DNA from: a virus
DNA: 37,442 nucleotides
IMG/VR virus record: IMGVR_UViG_3300031772_000120
Coordinates: 1 to 37,442 of that record
Direction: 5' to 3' (one strand)
Below, one piece after another: positions 23,637 through 29,482 of this stretch; the stretch's first letter is position 1, and each line of letters starts with the position of its first letter. Position numbers and translations under genes: made by a program. The notes beneath the pieces were generated by a model, which was not told where the DNA came from, did no database searches, and was given only the letters and a program-made list of their open reading frames with translations.

Positions 23637-23833
23637 AAGACAAAATGGGCTATTCCGCAGGGAAAACGCAAGGTGATATGTCACCACGAGTTGAAGACTA
23701 CCAAAAACCGATGTCAAACTTTGCTGAATCAGGATTTTCTAAAACGCTTCAGTATGTAGAGCGCCAAGACAAATTCCAGAAGAAAGAAGCGAACGAGATC
23801 AAGAAGCAGCACTATCAAGGCCGCTACTCATGA
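23633..23833 (+). CDS. Small virion-region protein
   Basis: A 66-residue charged protein (MKDKMGYSAGKTQGDMSPRVEDYQKPMSNFAESGFSKTLQYVERQDKFQKKEANEIKKQHYQGRYS). The start overlaps the portal stop and follows AGGAGG. I have seen similar short proteins after portal genes in related phages. Function unknown. Confidence 0.6.
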   Translation: MKDKMGYSAGKTQGDMSPRVEDYQKPMSNFAESGFSKTLQYVERQDKFQKKEANEIKKQHYQGRYS

Positions 23834-23952
23834 AGTACGAATCACCCGAGAAGTCCAAAATTACTTCAAAGCCTCATGAATTGATGGCTCCAAAGGTAAG
23901 AGGACTTCCGAAGATCAAGATGCCTAAGAAGGCGTCTAAACGAGGAAAGTAA
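23830..23952 (+). CDS. Small basic protein (40 aa)
   Basis: ATGA-type overlap with the preceding gene, and its TAATG overlaps the next. The sequence is Lys/Pro-rich (MKYESPEKSKITSKPHELMAPKVRGLPKIKMPKKASKRGK), possibly DNA- or capsid-associated. No family recognised. Confidence 0.5.
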   Translation: MKYESPEKSKITSKPHELMAPKVRGLPKIKMPKKASKRGK

Positions 23953-24116
23953 TGAGTAAAGTCCCCGTGCAGAAAGGGAGCATCGACCCGAACCCGATGA
24001 CGATGAAACAACAGTCTCGCGAACAGGTTGTCGCCGAGGCTGTACATAATCAGCGCGAACTTAAGCGCTTTCAGACTCTAGACCTGCACACACCTAGGTC
24101 TAGCAAAGGAAAGTGA
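23952..24116 (+). CDS. Small protein (54 aa)
   Basis: The ATG overlaps the previous TAA (TAATG), indicating coupled translation. The product is polar (MSKVPVQKGSIDPNPMTMKQQSREQVVAEAVHNQRELKRFQTLDLHTPRSSKGK). It is followed by an intrinsic terminator. Function unknown. Confidence 0.5.
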   Translation: MSKVPVQKGSIDPNPMTMKQQSREQVVAEAVHNQRELKRFQTLDLHTPRSSKGK

Positions 24117-24131
24117 TGTTCTGTTACAAGT

Positions 24132-24161
24132 AGGCCGTGATGCAATGTTACGGCCTTTTTT
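24132..24161 (+). terminator. Intrinsic terminator after the portal gene cluster
   Basis: AGGCCGT (24132-24138) pairs with ACGGCCT (24150-24156), followed by a T-run. It lies 16 nt after the last small gene of the terminase-portal group. Confidence 0.75.
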
Positions 24162-24173
24162 AGGGCACCGTGA

Positions 24174-24338
24174 ATGAATGATTTTAATTATATTACTCCT
24201 CAAGTCACTGTAAAAATATCTAAGAAAGCTCCTAAAAAACAGAAAAGAAAGGCAATGAATGCACCCTCCAGATACGGAAGTGAAAAAGACTCTAAGAACT
24301 CTTGGGACGCACCAATCTCTCTACGATCCAGGCCGTGA
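24174..24338 (+). CDS. Small basic protein (54 aa)
   Basis: The frame from the ATG at 24174 encodes MNDFNYITPQVTVKISKKAPKKQKRKAMNAP..., a Lys-rich product. It overlaps the next gene by 80 nt in another frame, and the RBS is weak. May be real given the density of such genes here. Confidence 0.35.
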   Translation: MNDFNYITPQVTVKISKKAPKKQKRKAMNAPSRYGSEKDSKNSWDAPISLRSRP

Positions 24339-24822
24339 GACCGTAGGAGCAATTTACCAAAAGGCTCAGGCCGAAGGCGAAAAGGATGTGCTTGTCGGTG
24401 ATATGGCTAATGAGTTCACTAAATCGCTGATAGAGGATATCAACGAGGGACTGTGTAAGCCCCGATATAACGATTATCCGTTTTATCTGATCGTTCACGA
24501 AAAGAAAGACCTGCAAATGAAATCGTCTATGTTGAGACGAATTATTTATCACCCTTTTAGACCATGGCCTGAGGATGACACAACAGTTTTCTGGAAAAAT
24601 CCTAAAACTCAAGAAGTTCGCTTCTGTTGGGCGCTGCCTCATTGGTCAGAGATGGATAACATACTTGCTAATCCTACTCATTTTGATCCTGAATTTGTAT
24701 CGAACATTCAGTCGTGGAAGTCTTTCGACTTGACTTGCTTCGGATTTATCAAGGATAAGGATGAAGAATGCGAATGGGTACCTAATCCTAATTGGAAGGA
24801 CAAGCCCATTAAGCAGAGTTGA
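24259..24822 (+). CDS. Hypothetical conserved-looking protein
   Basis: A 187-residue protein beginning GAAAGGCAATGA-ATG. Aromatic-rich (DYPFYLIVHEKKDLQMKSSMLRRIIYHPFRPWPEDDTTVFWKNPKTQEVRFCWALPHWSEMDNIL ... WVPNPNWKDKP), suggesting a compact soluble domain. I have the impression of related proteins near portals of similar phages but cannot name a family. It lies between the terminator and the leftward small genes. Confidence 0.6.
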   Translation: MHPPDTEVKKTLRTLGTHQSLYDPGRETVGAIYQKAQAEGEKDVLVGDMANEFTKSLIEDINEGLCKPRYNDYPFYLIVHEKKDLQMKSSMLRRIIYHPFRPWPEDDTTVFWKNPKTQEVRFCWALPHWSEMDNILANPTHFDPEFVSNIQSWKSFDLTCFGFIKDKDEECEWVPNPNWKDKPIKQS

Positions 24823-24834
24823 TAATGGTGACGT

Positions 24835-25074
24835 ATGTCTATACCTGCAGTCAATCCAATCCTAATGTGGCGTCCTAGCACAGACTCTCTGCAAAACGTC
24901 GAGGAATCTAGACGGGACGAGATCGAGGCGGACGAGGCATCCGAGTGCGAGGCATTGCGGTATCGGATGTATATGTGCGGATTGTCAATTGCCTCTTGGG
25001 GGCAGAATCGTCCTTCACAATCTCGCTCGCAAGAATCTGTCTTGGAAGAGTTACTTCGCAGTCTCTCAAATTGA
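24835..25074 (+). CDS. Doubtful ORF antisense to a Cys-rich gene
   Basis: A 79-residue ORF with a weak RBS, largely opposite the leftward gene at 24908-25204. The acidic composition may simply reflect the complement. The first 25 residues, outside the overlap, could be genuine. Not recognised. Confidence 0.25.
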   Translation: MSIPAVNPILMWRPSTDSLQNVEESRRDEIEADEASECEALRYRMYMCGLSIASWGQNRPSQSRSQESVLEELLRSLSN

Positions 25075-25204
25075 GCACGCGCTCGGCGCAGATACGGCAA
25101 AGTATGTCGAGTCTATCGGGGCTGTTTTTGCGCGTGTAGAGATACACCGAGTAGCATGGCTCTAGGCACTCGGCGCAGTTGTAAACGTGTCTAAGGGTGT
25201 TCAA
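24908..25204 (-). CDS. Cys-rich small protein (zinc-binding candidate)
   Basis: A 98-residue ORF with a TTG start preceded by GGGAGG, 1 nt after an overlapping upstream stop. Residues 9-41 (CAECLEPCYSVYLYTRKNSPDRLDILCRICAERV) hold two CxxC knuckles, the signature of a zinc ribbon. The C-terminal half is Arg/Pro-rich. Third gene of a leftward set inside the rightward late operon. Confidence 0.5.
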   Translation of the reverse strand: MNTLRHVYNCAECLEPCYSVYLYTRKNSPDRLDILCRICAERVLNLRDCEVTLPRQILASEIVKDDSAPKRQLTIRTYTSDTAMPRTRMPRPPRSRPV

Positions 25205-25425
25205 TTAACCTCCCTTATCGGCGCATCATGAAGAGATTTTAGAAAGGATATCTCCTTGCACATCGATTCCAGAGCCAACGGTAAGCTAAAGTCGTCATTG
25301 AACGGATCGGGGATAGGCTCGCCTGGATTATTCTTTTGAAACTCCTTTCTGAGCTTCTTATTGACCTCGGCAGATTTTTCGTGATGCAACTTGAAAGTTT
25401 TCTCTAGCTCTTCAATCGAATACAT
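25201..25425 (-). CDS. Small helical protein
   Basis: A 74-residue protein (MYSIEELEKTFKLHHEKSAEVNKKLRKEFQKNNPGEPIPDPFNDDFSLPLALESMCKEISFLKSL). An N-terminal amphipathic helix, a Pro/Asp loop and a second helix. Family unknown. Second gene of the leftward set. Confidence 0.5.
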   Translation of the reverse strand: MYSIEELEKTFKLHHEKSAEVNKKLRKEFQKNNPGEPIPDPFNDDFSLPLALESMCKEISFLKSLHDAPIREVN

Positions 25426-25430
25426 AGCGT

Positions 25431-25667
25431 TTACTTTACCAATTTAGTCCAATGGCTATCTTTTAGCTTCTTCGTGCGAACGTAAGCGCACCTCTCGCAG
25501 CAGTAAGACCATTTGTTAGATGATAAGTCTCCTCCGCAATTCTTGCATCTCCTCCTGTTAAATTGTTTAGAGTTAGCAACTTTGTGTTCGTACTGACATT
25601 TGTAGCACGTATCTTTTTGCAGGAAGTCAACTTCCTCTCTGTCAAGAAAACATTTAGGACATATCAT
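25431..25667 (-). CDS. Zinc-ribbon protein with four CxxC motifs
   Basis: A 78-residue protein. CPKC, CYKC, CKNC and CERC (plus a neighbouring Cys) form two zinc knuckle pairs (MICPKCFLDREEVDFLQKDTCYKCQYEH ... CKNCGGDLSSNKWSYCCERC). First gene of the leftward set, just downstream of a good promoter. Possibly a transcription-modifying or host-takeover protein. Confidence 0.6.
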   Translation of the reverse strand: MICPKCFLDREEVDFLQKDTCYKCQYEHKVANSKQFNRRRCKNCGGDLSSNKWSYCCERCAYVRTKKLKDSHWTKLVK

Positions 25668-25677
25668 AAATTGTTTG

Positions 25678-25705
25678 ATTTTAAATATCTCTCCATTAAG
25701 GTCAA
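25678..25705 (-). promoter_or_regulatory. Leftward promoter inside the late operon
   Basis: On the minus strand TTGACC (25705-25700), a 16-nt spacer and TAAAAT (25683-25678) lie 11 nt before the ATG at 25667. This is the closest match to the sigma-70 -35 consensus that I saw in the window. The short leader leaves little room for an RBS. Confidence 0.55.
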
Positions 25706-25780
25706 TTTAAGAATGCATAAAGCATTCCTAGGTCGGTGTTAAGTCACCTTAACACGCTCTCACCAAGCAGAAGGAAAGTT

Positions 25781-26554
25781 ATGGAAGAAGCTTCAAACCA
25801 AGGCAGCGCTCTCAACGAGCAAATGGTGCCCGCCACACCGGAAGACAATTCCGTTCAGGAATCTGTCCAACAGACGGTTCAAGACACAGCACACACTCCC
25901 GAAGTACAACAGGAGAGGAACTGGGTCAAAAACCTCAGACGGGACAGAGACGAAGCAATCAGAAAAGCGAAGATGCAGGAAGAGCTTATCAAGCAATTGA
26001 TGAGCAATCAGCATTCTCAGACGCAGCAGCAAGCTCCGCAGGAAGACATTCTTCAAGAACTTGAGAGGGAGGAGTACGCTTCCGGTTCCAAGTTAGCTAA
26101 GGTGCTCAAAGCTCAAGAGGAGCGGTTTCAAAAGAAACTGCAAGAATTTGAGAGAGGTGCGCAAGAGCAGAAGAAGTCGGAAATCGGTTCCCAGCTACGT
26201 CGTGAGTACAGCGATTTTGATAACGTCGTCAACCCTGAAAGCATAGAGATTTTACAAGAAATGTACCCAGGTCGTGCTCAAGCGATCGCGTCTATTTCAG
26301 ATCCCTATGAGGCAGCCCTTTTGGCTTATGAGAATATCAAATCCAAAGGGATACCTGATCAACTCACGTCTACACGGCGCACGAAGGAAGTGGACAAAAA
26401 GCTCGAGCAGAATAAAAAGACGGTGCAATCACCTCAATCTTTTTCCTCTCGACCATTAGCACAAGCCTTTCAAGAGCCAAAGACAAAAGAAGAGAAGTCA
26501 GCTGTCTATCAGGAAATGTTAAAGTACGCGGGCATGAGTGGCGGCGGGTATTAA
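25781..26554 (+). CDS. Capsid scaffolding protein
   Basis: A 257-residue protein from the ATG at 25781 (AGAAGG upstream). Gln/Glu/Lys-rich and helical, with a coiled-coil core (residues 45-145) and a charged C-terminal segment. Position directly before the major capsid gene, length and composition are those of phage scaffolds, which organise coat subunits and leave the prohead. Two small hairpins (GAATGC/GCATTC at about 25711 and GTGTTAAG/CTTAACAC at about 25737) precede it. Confidence 0.75.
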   Translation: MEEASNQGSALNEQMVPATPEDNSVQESVQQTVQDTAHTPEVQQERNWVKNLRRDRDEAIRKAKMQEELIKQLMSNQHSQTQQQAPQEDILQELEREEYASGSKLAKVLKAQEERFQKKLQEFERGAQEQKKSEIGSQLRREYSDFDNVVNPESIEILQEMYPGRAQAIASISDPYEAALLAYENIKSKGIPDQLTSTRRTKEVDKKLEQNKKTVQSPQSFSSRPLAQAFQEPKTKEEKSAVYQEMLKYAGMSGGGY

Positions 26555-26570
26555 CCAAAAGGGTTAAACC

Positions 26571-26810
26571 ATGACCGTTTCAATTAGTTCGCTGCCTCCA
26601 CAAATTCAGCAGCGTTACAATGCGAAGCTTCTCAGCACGCCAGAGCGGAACTTAGTTCACATGCTCTTCGCGTCTCCTGTGGAACTTCCAGATAACCAAG
26701 GGTTCATTGACAGACAGTCTAGATATGATCGTTTAGATCTATTTACGACACCTCTCGATGACTCACAATTGAATCCTCCAAGTCAGCAGTTACATCGTGT
26801 TGATGTGGAT
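26571..26810 (+). CDS. Capsid exon 1 (80 codons)
   Basis: Encodes the capsid N-terminus up to QQLHRVDVD. Without splicing, translation would continue into intron A and stop at the TAA at 26844. The last seven bases (TGTGGAT) are the 5' half of P1 for intron A. Confidence 0.8.
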
Positions 26811-29473
26811 AATTACTACAGTCCACATATTAGTAATGCAGCGTAATTGTGTAGGGTACGCGTATATGCAACTTATATCGTTTTAACGAGACAAGTTACA
26901 ATTACTAACGAGGATAGAATTGTGTCCTCGATAAATCTTCTCTGATAATCTTGGAACCCTGACCGCATTGTGGCGCAGGCAACAAGGTGCAAGCAACTGA
27001 AAGGTGTGCAGCATGACAGCAGTAAGCGAGAAGACTCCGAAAGGAGATGCGGTACTCGGAACACCGTGGAAACACAGTGAGGGAAGTGCAATAGGCTTCC
27101 TCGCCATGGACCGAAAATAGGAAATATTTTAATCATTTCGGTCCGTGGACCGAAAATAGGAAATATTTTAATCATTTCGGGCCACGGTCAAAAAAGTAAC
27201 AGGATGCCAGTTCTCAATAGCGCAGCAGCTCGTCTAGGACAAGCTTTGCGCGAAACACAAGACGCCTTGGTTCGAGACAATCTCGAGTCAACAGCTTCTG
27301 TAATTAACTGCGTAAACGGAACAAACGGAGATCTCCCAACAGAGATGGCCATCGAAGACGTAGATGACATCGTAACCGTGTTGCAAAACAACTCGGGCGA
27401 GTACATCACTTCGATTGTTGAAGCAGACCTGAAGTTCGGAACGAGCCCAGTGGGCGATAGCTACGGTTGTATGTTAACAACCCGAATGATCCCCGTGCTT
27501 AACGGCATTACGGGATTCGTGCGGAAGTTCCAATACCCTAACATCAGCCAGACTCTGTCTACTGAATGGGGTGGCGTGAACAACGTGCGTTACTTCGTGT
27601 CTGAGCAGGGTTCTATTACGCCGAATGCAAGCTTACTTGGTAATGACGTGGCTAACTGCTTCGTTGCTGCTAAAGAGGCTTACAAAGTGGTTAAAATGTC
27701 AGACCACTCTAAATCTTCTCTGATTGAGGTGGAAGCCTACGATTATGCGCTAGTCGCGTAATTATGGTGACACTGCGGAAGATGTTTTGATAATATCGTT
27801 TGGCAAACACGTAATGTGAGGCCAAATGAGAGTATGTAGAAGATGTAAAGAAGAAAAAAATGATGAACAATTTGGAAAGCTTAAATGTAGTAAGGACGGC
27901 ATCAATCCAAGATGCCGCAAGTGCTGTATTGATAGCGTCAAGAGATCTAAAAAATCCCCTGAGGCTATTGCTAATAAGGCTAAGTACGTTTCCGAATGGC
28001 AAAGACAGAATAGAGAAAAAAGGCTTAAACAAAGCCGTGATTGGTATGAGAGAAATCTTGAAAAGGCTAGAGACATGTCTCTTGAAGCCACTAAAAAATA
28101 TCTCAGTACTAGACATGGCAAGAACAAAAGAAACCAAAGATCTTCTGATTGGGATAAAAGAAATCCTGAAAAAAGAAAAGCTCATGACAGGGCAATGTAT
28201 GCGGTCGAAACAGGGAAACTTATTCGTCCTTCTTCATGCTCTAAGTGCCAAAAGGAATGTAAACCTCATGCACATCATGAGGATTATTCCAAAGCTCTTG
28301 AAGTCGTTTGGTTGTGTGCTGTCTGTCATTTTTACCTACATCATGAATCAAAACATCACCGTAAGAGAGCAAGCGAGAAGACTCCGAAAGGAGATGCGGT
28401 GCGCCAAACCACTGACGAAAGCAGTGGAGATATCCAGAAATGAGATATCCGCCATATTAAAATATGGTCAACAAGTAATAGATAGTTTGTGGCAAAGTGG
28501 TGGTAAGGCACGTTTTATTTACATGCCTCCAGGGTTAAGTTTGGCTCTGGATAAATCTCTTTTAATTGACTTGGACACCTACAACTATGCTCAAGCAGCT
28601 TAGTCATGGCAACAAGGGGTAAGCAGTGAGCTTGATGCAAATACATGGGTCATTTATACTACCTGTAAACCTATGGAGGTTAGCTATGGTAGAAGAAAGT
28701 AAATCATGTACTAAGTGTCTTGTAAACAAACGACCCGATGAATTTAGGAAAGACCCGAAATATAAGTGCGGTTTGTCCGCTCAGTGCATTGAATGCTGTA
28801 GACAAAAAGAAAGAGAATATGAAGCGAGAAATAAAGAATCTCGTGTTCAAAGGCATCGTGAATGGAGAGATGAAAACAGAGACTCTATCAACGAAAGAAA
28901 TAGAGATCGATGGAATTCTGATCCTGAATGGAAGGCAAGAAAAGACAAGTACAAAGGTATGTACAAGGAATGGAGAGCCAAATATGCCAGTAACTACAAA
29001 AAGTCTAATAGAGATAAATGCAATGCTAGGACTCAACTTCAATATTGGGTTAATAAAGGCGAAGTAAAAAGACCTGACAAGTGCGAGATGTGTGAATCAT
29101 CAGAATATAGGATTGAAGCGCATCATTTCGATTATAGCAAACCGCTTGAAGTTCAGTGGTTTTGTCAGAAGTGCCACCTAAGATTACATCGGTTGTTTAA
29201 AAAAACTCATGTGCAACCTGATCGACTAACCAAAGAGAACTCCGAGGAGGAGTAAGTGATAGTCAAGACTCATAACGAAAGTATGAGAGGAGCATCCGAA
29301 GCGGTGCTCCCGCCATTGGTGATTATGGTCAGTAAGCTTTGGATGGCTGAAAGTAATAGAATGATAACAATGATCCATGCATGCTCCGGCACACTGCCGG
29401 CTGTAGTACATACCAGGGTCAGTGTATCACTCAGGACCTCTGGTTACAAAACCTACGATCAACCGGAATTTAA
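26571..29473 (+). CDS. Major capsid protein, N4-gp56-like, split into five exons
   Basis: Joining 26571-26810, 26850-26915, 27207-27692, 28490-28535 and 29364-29473 gives 948 nt and a 315-residue protein. Family features recur in order: NLVHMLFASPVELP, YATYIVLTRQVTITNED|PVLNSAAARLGQALRETQDALVRD, NCVNGTNGDLPTE, EWGGVNNVRYFVS, AKEAYKVV|WQSGGKARFIYMPPG and CITQDLWLQNLRSTGI. Each junction restores the frame and the spacing I expect from N4-gp56-type coats. Conventional gene calling would see truncated ORFs (26571-26846 and 27204-27761). The stop is followed by AAGGAGG for the next gene. Family assignment is from memory of these coats. Confidence 0.82.
26811..26849 (+). other. Intron A: 39-nt core-less group I-like mini-intron
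   Basis: Exon TGTGGAT (26804-26810) pairs over 7 bp with GTCCACA (26821-26827), with U opposite G at the splice site (P1). CTACA (26816-26820), directly before that guide, pairs over 5 bp with TGTAG, the first five bases of exon 2 (P10). The intron ends in G. Removing it deletes an in-frame TAA and joins VDVD to CRVRVYATY at the expected spacing. After the guide come only 22 nt, ending in AGTAATGCAGCGTAATTG, which recalls the 3' ends of the full introns. There is no room for P3-P8, so excision would need a catalytic core in trans, perhaps intron B's. Confidence 0.6.
26850..26915 (+). CDS. Capsid exon 2 (22 codons)
   Basis: Encodes CRVRVYATYIVLTRQVTITNED, a segment matching the conserved beta-strand region that precedes DPVL in N4-gp56-type coats. 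It has no start codon of its own. It is flanked by intron A (39 nt) and intron B. Its last seven bases (CGAGGAT) form P1 of intron B. Confidence 0.75.
26916..27206 (+). ncRNA. Intron B: 291-nt ORF-less group I-like intron
   Basis: P1: CGAGGAT (26909-26915) with GTCCTCG (26924-26930), 7 bp with a U-G at the splice site. P10: AATTG (26918-26922) with CAGTT (27208-27212). The intron ends in G and joins NED to PVLNSA. The guide is followed by ATAAATCTTCTCTGAT, shared with intron C. A 30-nt block at 27024-27053 is identical to 28371-28400 in intron C. It also has a GAAA-capped stem (CACCGTG/CACAGTG) and a terminal CGCCA...GGTCA element like those of C and D. Group I assignment rests on P1, P10 and the terminal G; the subclass is not assigned. 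Confidence 0.78.
27104..27181 (+). repeat. Tandem pair of 39-bp hairpin repeats inside intron B
   Basis: Units 27104-27142 and 27143-27181 differ at two positions. Each folds into a stem of about 12-13 bp around an AT-rich loop (GGACCGAAA ... TTTCGGTCC). The arms CCATGG, CCGTGG and CCACGG at the unit boundaries let the middle one pair with either neighbour. They extend the hairpin that is only a few base pairs long in introns C and D. Confidence 0.85.
27207..27692 (+). CDS. Capsid exon 3 (162 codons)
   Basis: The largest exon, PVLNSAAARLGQALRETQDALVRD ... to AKEAYKVV. An ATG at 27204, just before the splice junction, makes it look like an independent gene, but those three bases are the end of intron B. 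The last seven bases (AGTGGTT) form P1 of intron C. Confidence 0.82.
27693..28489 (+). ncRNA. Intron C: 797-nt group I-like intron with HNH gene
   Basis: P1: AGTGGTT (27686-27692) with GACCACT (27702-27708), 7 bp with a U-G at the splice site. P10: TGTCA (27697-27701) with TGGCA (28490-28494). The intron ends in G and joins AKEAYKVV to WQSGGKARFIY. It shares the post-guide segment with intron B and a 30-nt core block (28371-28400). It has a CCACTG/CAGTGG stem and a terminal GCCATA/TATGGT hairpin followed by GGTCA. It carries the HNH ORF 27826-28443, whose 3' end reads through the core block. Homing by the endonuclease would explain its spread. Confidence 0.82.
27826..28443 (+). CDS. Intron-encoded HNH homing endonuclease 1
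   Basis: A 205-residue protein. Residues 4-33 form a Cys knuckle pair (CRRC ... CRKC), residues 40-130 a basic, helical DNA-binding region with repeats of W-RN-EK, and residues 138-173 the HNH/treble-clef nuclease (CSKCQKECKPHAHHEDYSKA then WLCAVCHFYLHH). Histidines 150/151 and the CxxC pairs are the expected metal-site residues. The last ~30 codons lie in the intron core, so that tail is probably dispensable. It would cut intron-less capsid genes. Paralogue of the ORF in intron D. Confidence 0.82.
   Translation: MRVCRRCKEEKNDEQFGKLKCSKDGINPRCRKCCIDSVKRSKKSPEAIANKAKYVSEWQRQNREKRLKQSRDWYERNLEKARDMSLEATKKYLSTRHGKNKRNQRSSDWDKRNPEKRKAHDRAMYAVETGKLIRPSSCSKCQKECKPHAHHEDYSKALEVVWLCAVCHFYLHHESKHHRKRASEKTPKGDAVRQTTDESSGDIQK
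28490..28535 (+). CDS. Capsid exon 4 (15 codons plus 1 nt)
   Basis: Encodes WQSGGKARFIYMPPG, matching the conserved FIYRPP motif near the C-terminus of this coat family. Splits a codon with exon 5 (phase 1). Its last seven bases (CCAGGGT) form P1 of intron D. Confidence 0.75.
28536..29363 (+). ncRNA. Intron D: 828-nt group I-like intron with HNH gene
   Basis: P1: CCAGGGT (28529-28535) with GCTCTGG (28544-28550), 7 bp with a U-G at the splice site. The guide is followed by ATAAATCTC, aligning with introns B and C; similarity to C continues for about 57 nt (about 70% identical by eye). Near the 3' end it shares AAGACTC, CCGCCAT and TATGGTCA with C. The 3' splice site after G29363 is placed by alignment of AAGTAATAGAATG with AAGTAACAGGATG in B; P10 is weak, so the 3' site is less certain. 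It carries the second HNH gene. Confidence 0.72.
28686..29255 (+). CDS. Intron-encoded HNH homing endonuclease 2
   Basis: A 189-residue protein from the ATG at 28686, with GGAGG 6 nt upstream (a GTG at 28626 extends it). Same layout as the first: N-terminal knuckles (CTKC ... CIECC), basic helices (REWRDENRDSINERNRDRW), then HNH CEMCESSEYRIEAHHFDYSKP and WFCQKCHLRLHR (about residues 132-170). It is clearly paralogous to the ORF in intron C but diverged, so the two introns probably arose by old duplication or separate entry of related elements. Confidence 0.82.
   Translation: MVEESKSCTKCLVNKRPDEFRKDPKYKCGLSAQCIECCRQKEREYEARNKESRVQRHREWRDENRDSINERNRDRWNSDPEWKARKDKYKGMYKEWRAKYASNYKKSNRDKCNARTQLQYWVNKGEVKRPDKCEMCESSEYRIEAHHFDYSKPLEVQWFCQKCHLRLHRLFKKTHVQPDRLTKENSEEE
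29364..29473 (+). CDS. Capsid exon 5 (last 36 codons)
   Basis: With one base from exon 4 it reads YNNDPCMLRHTAGCSTYQGQCITQDLWLQNLRSTGI and TAA. The ITxDLWxxNLR ending is the conserved C-terminus of the family. It lies in a frame different from the longer ORF at 29256-29501, which therefore is not a gene. Confidence 0.72.
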
Positions 29474-29482
29474 GGAGGAACC

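Noticed and set aside
26804-26854. Translational bypassing (T4 gene 60 type) or stop readthrough across the 39-nt segment.
   Set aside because: No matching take-off and landing codons exist in the required frame, and readthrough would insert 13 residues at a place where the family has none. The perfect P1/P10 geometry fits splicing better. It cannot be fully excluded without RNA data.
27860-28603. A 247-codon ORF on the plus strand across intron C and exon 4.
   Set aside because: It is a shadow of the HNH gene in another frame that then joins capsid exon 4. It has no start signal and shows no similarity to a protein family in its first part.
27709-28606. Similar reading frames ...SSLIEVEAYDYALVA-stop (about 27711) and ...SLLIDLDTYNYAQAA-stop (about 28554) looked like duplicated capsid C-termini.
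   Set aside because: Both lie just after the P1 guides of introns C and D. The ~70% nucleotide similarity, which extends past the stop codons, is intron homology, and the true capsid frame resumes at 28490 and 29364.
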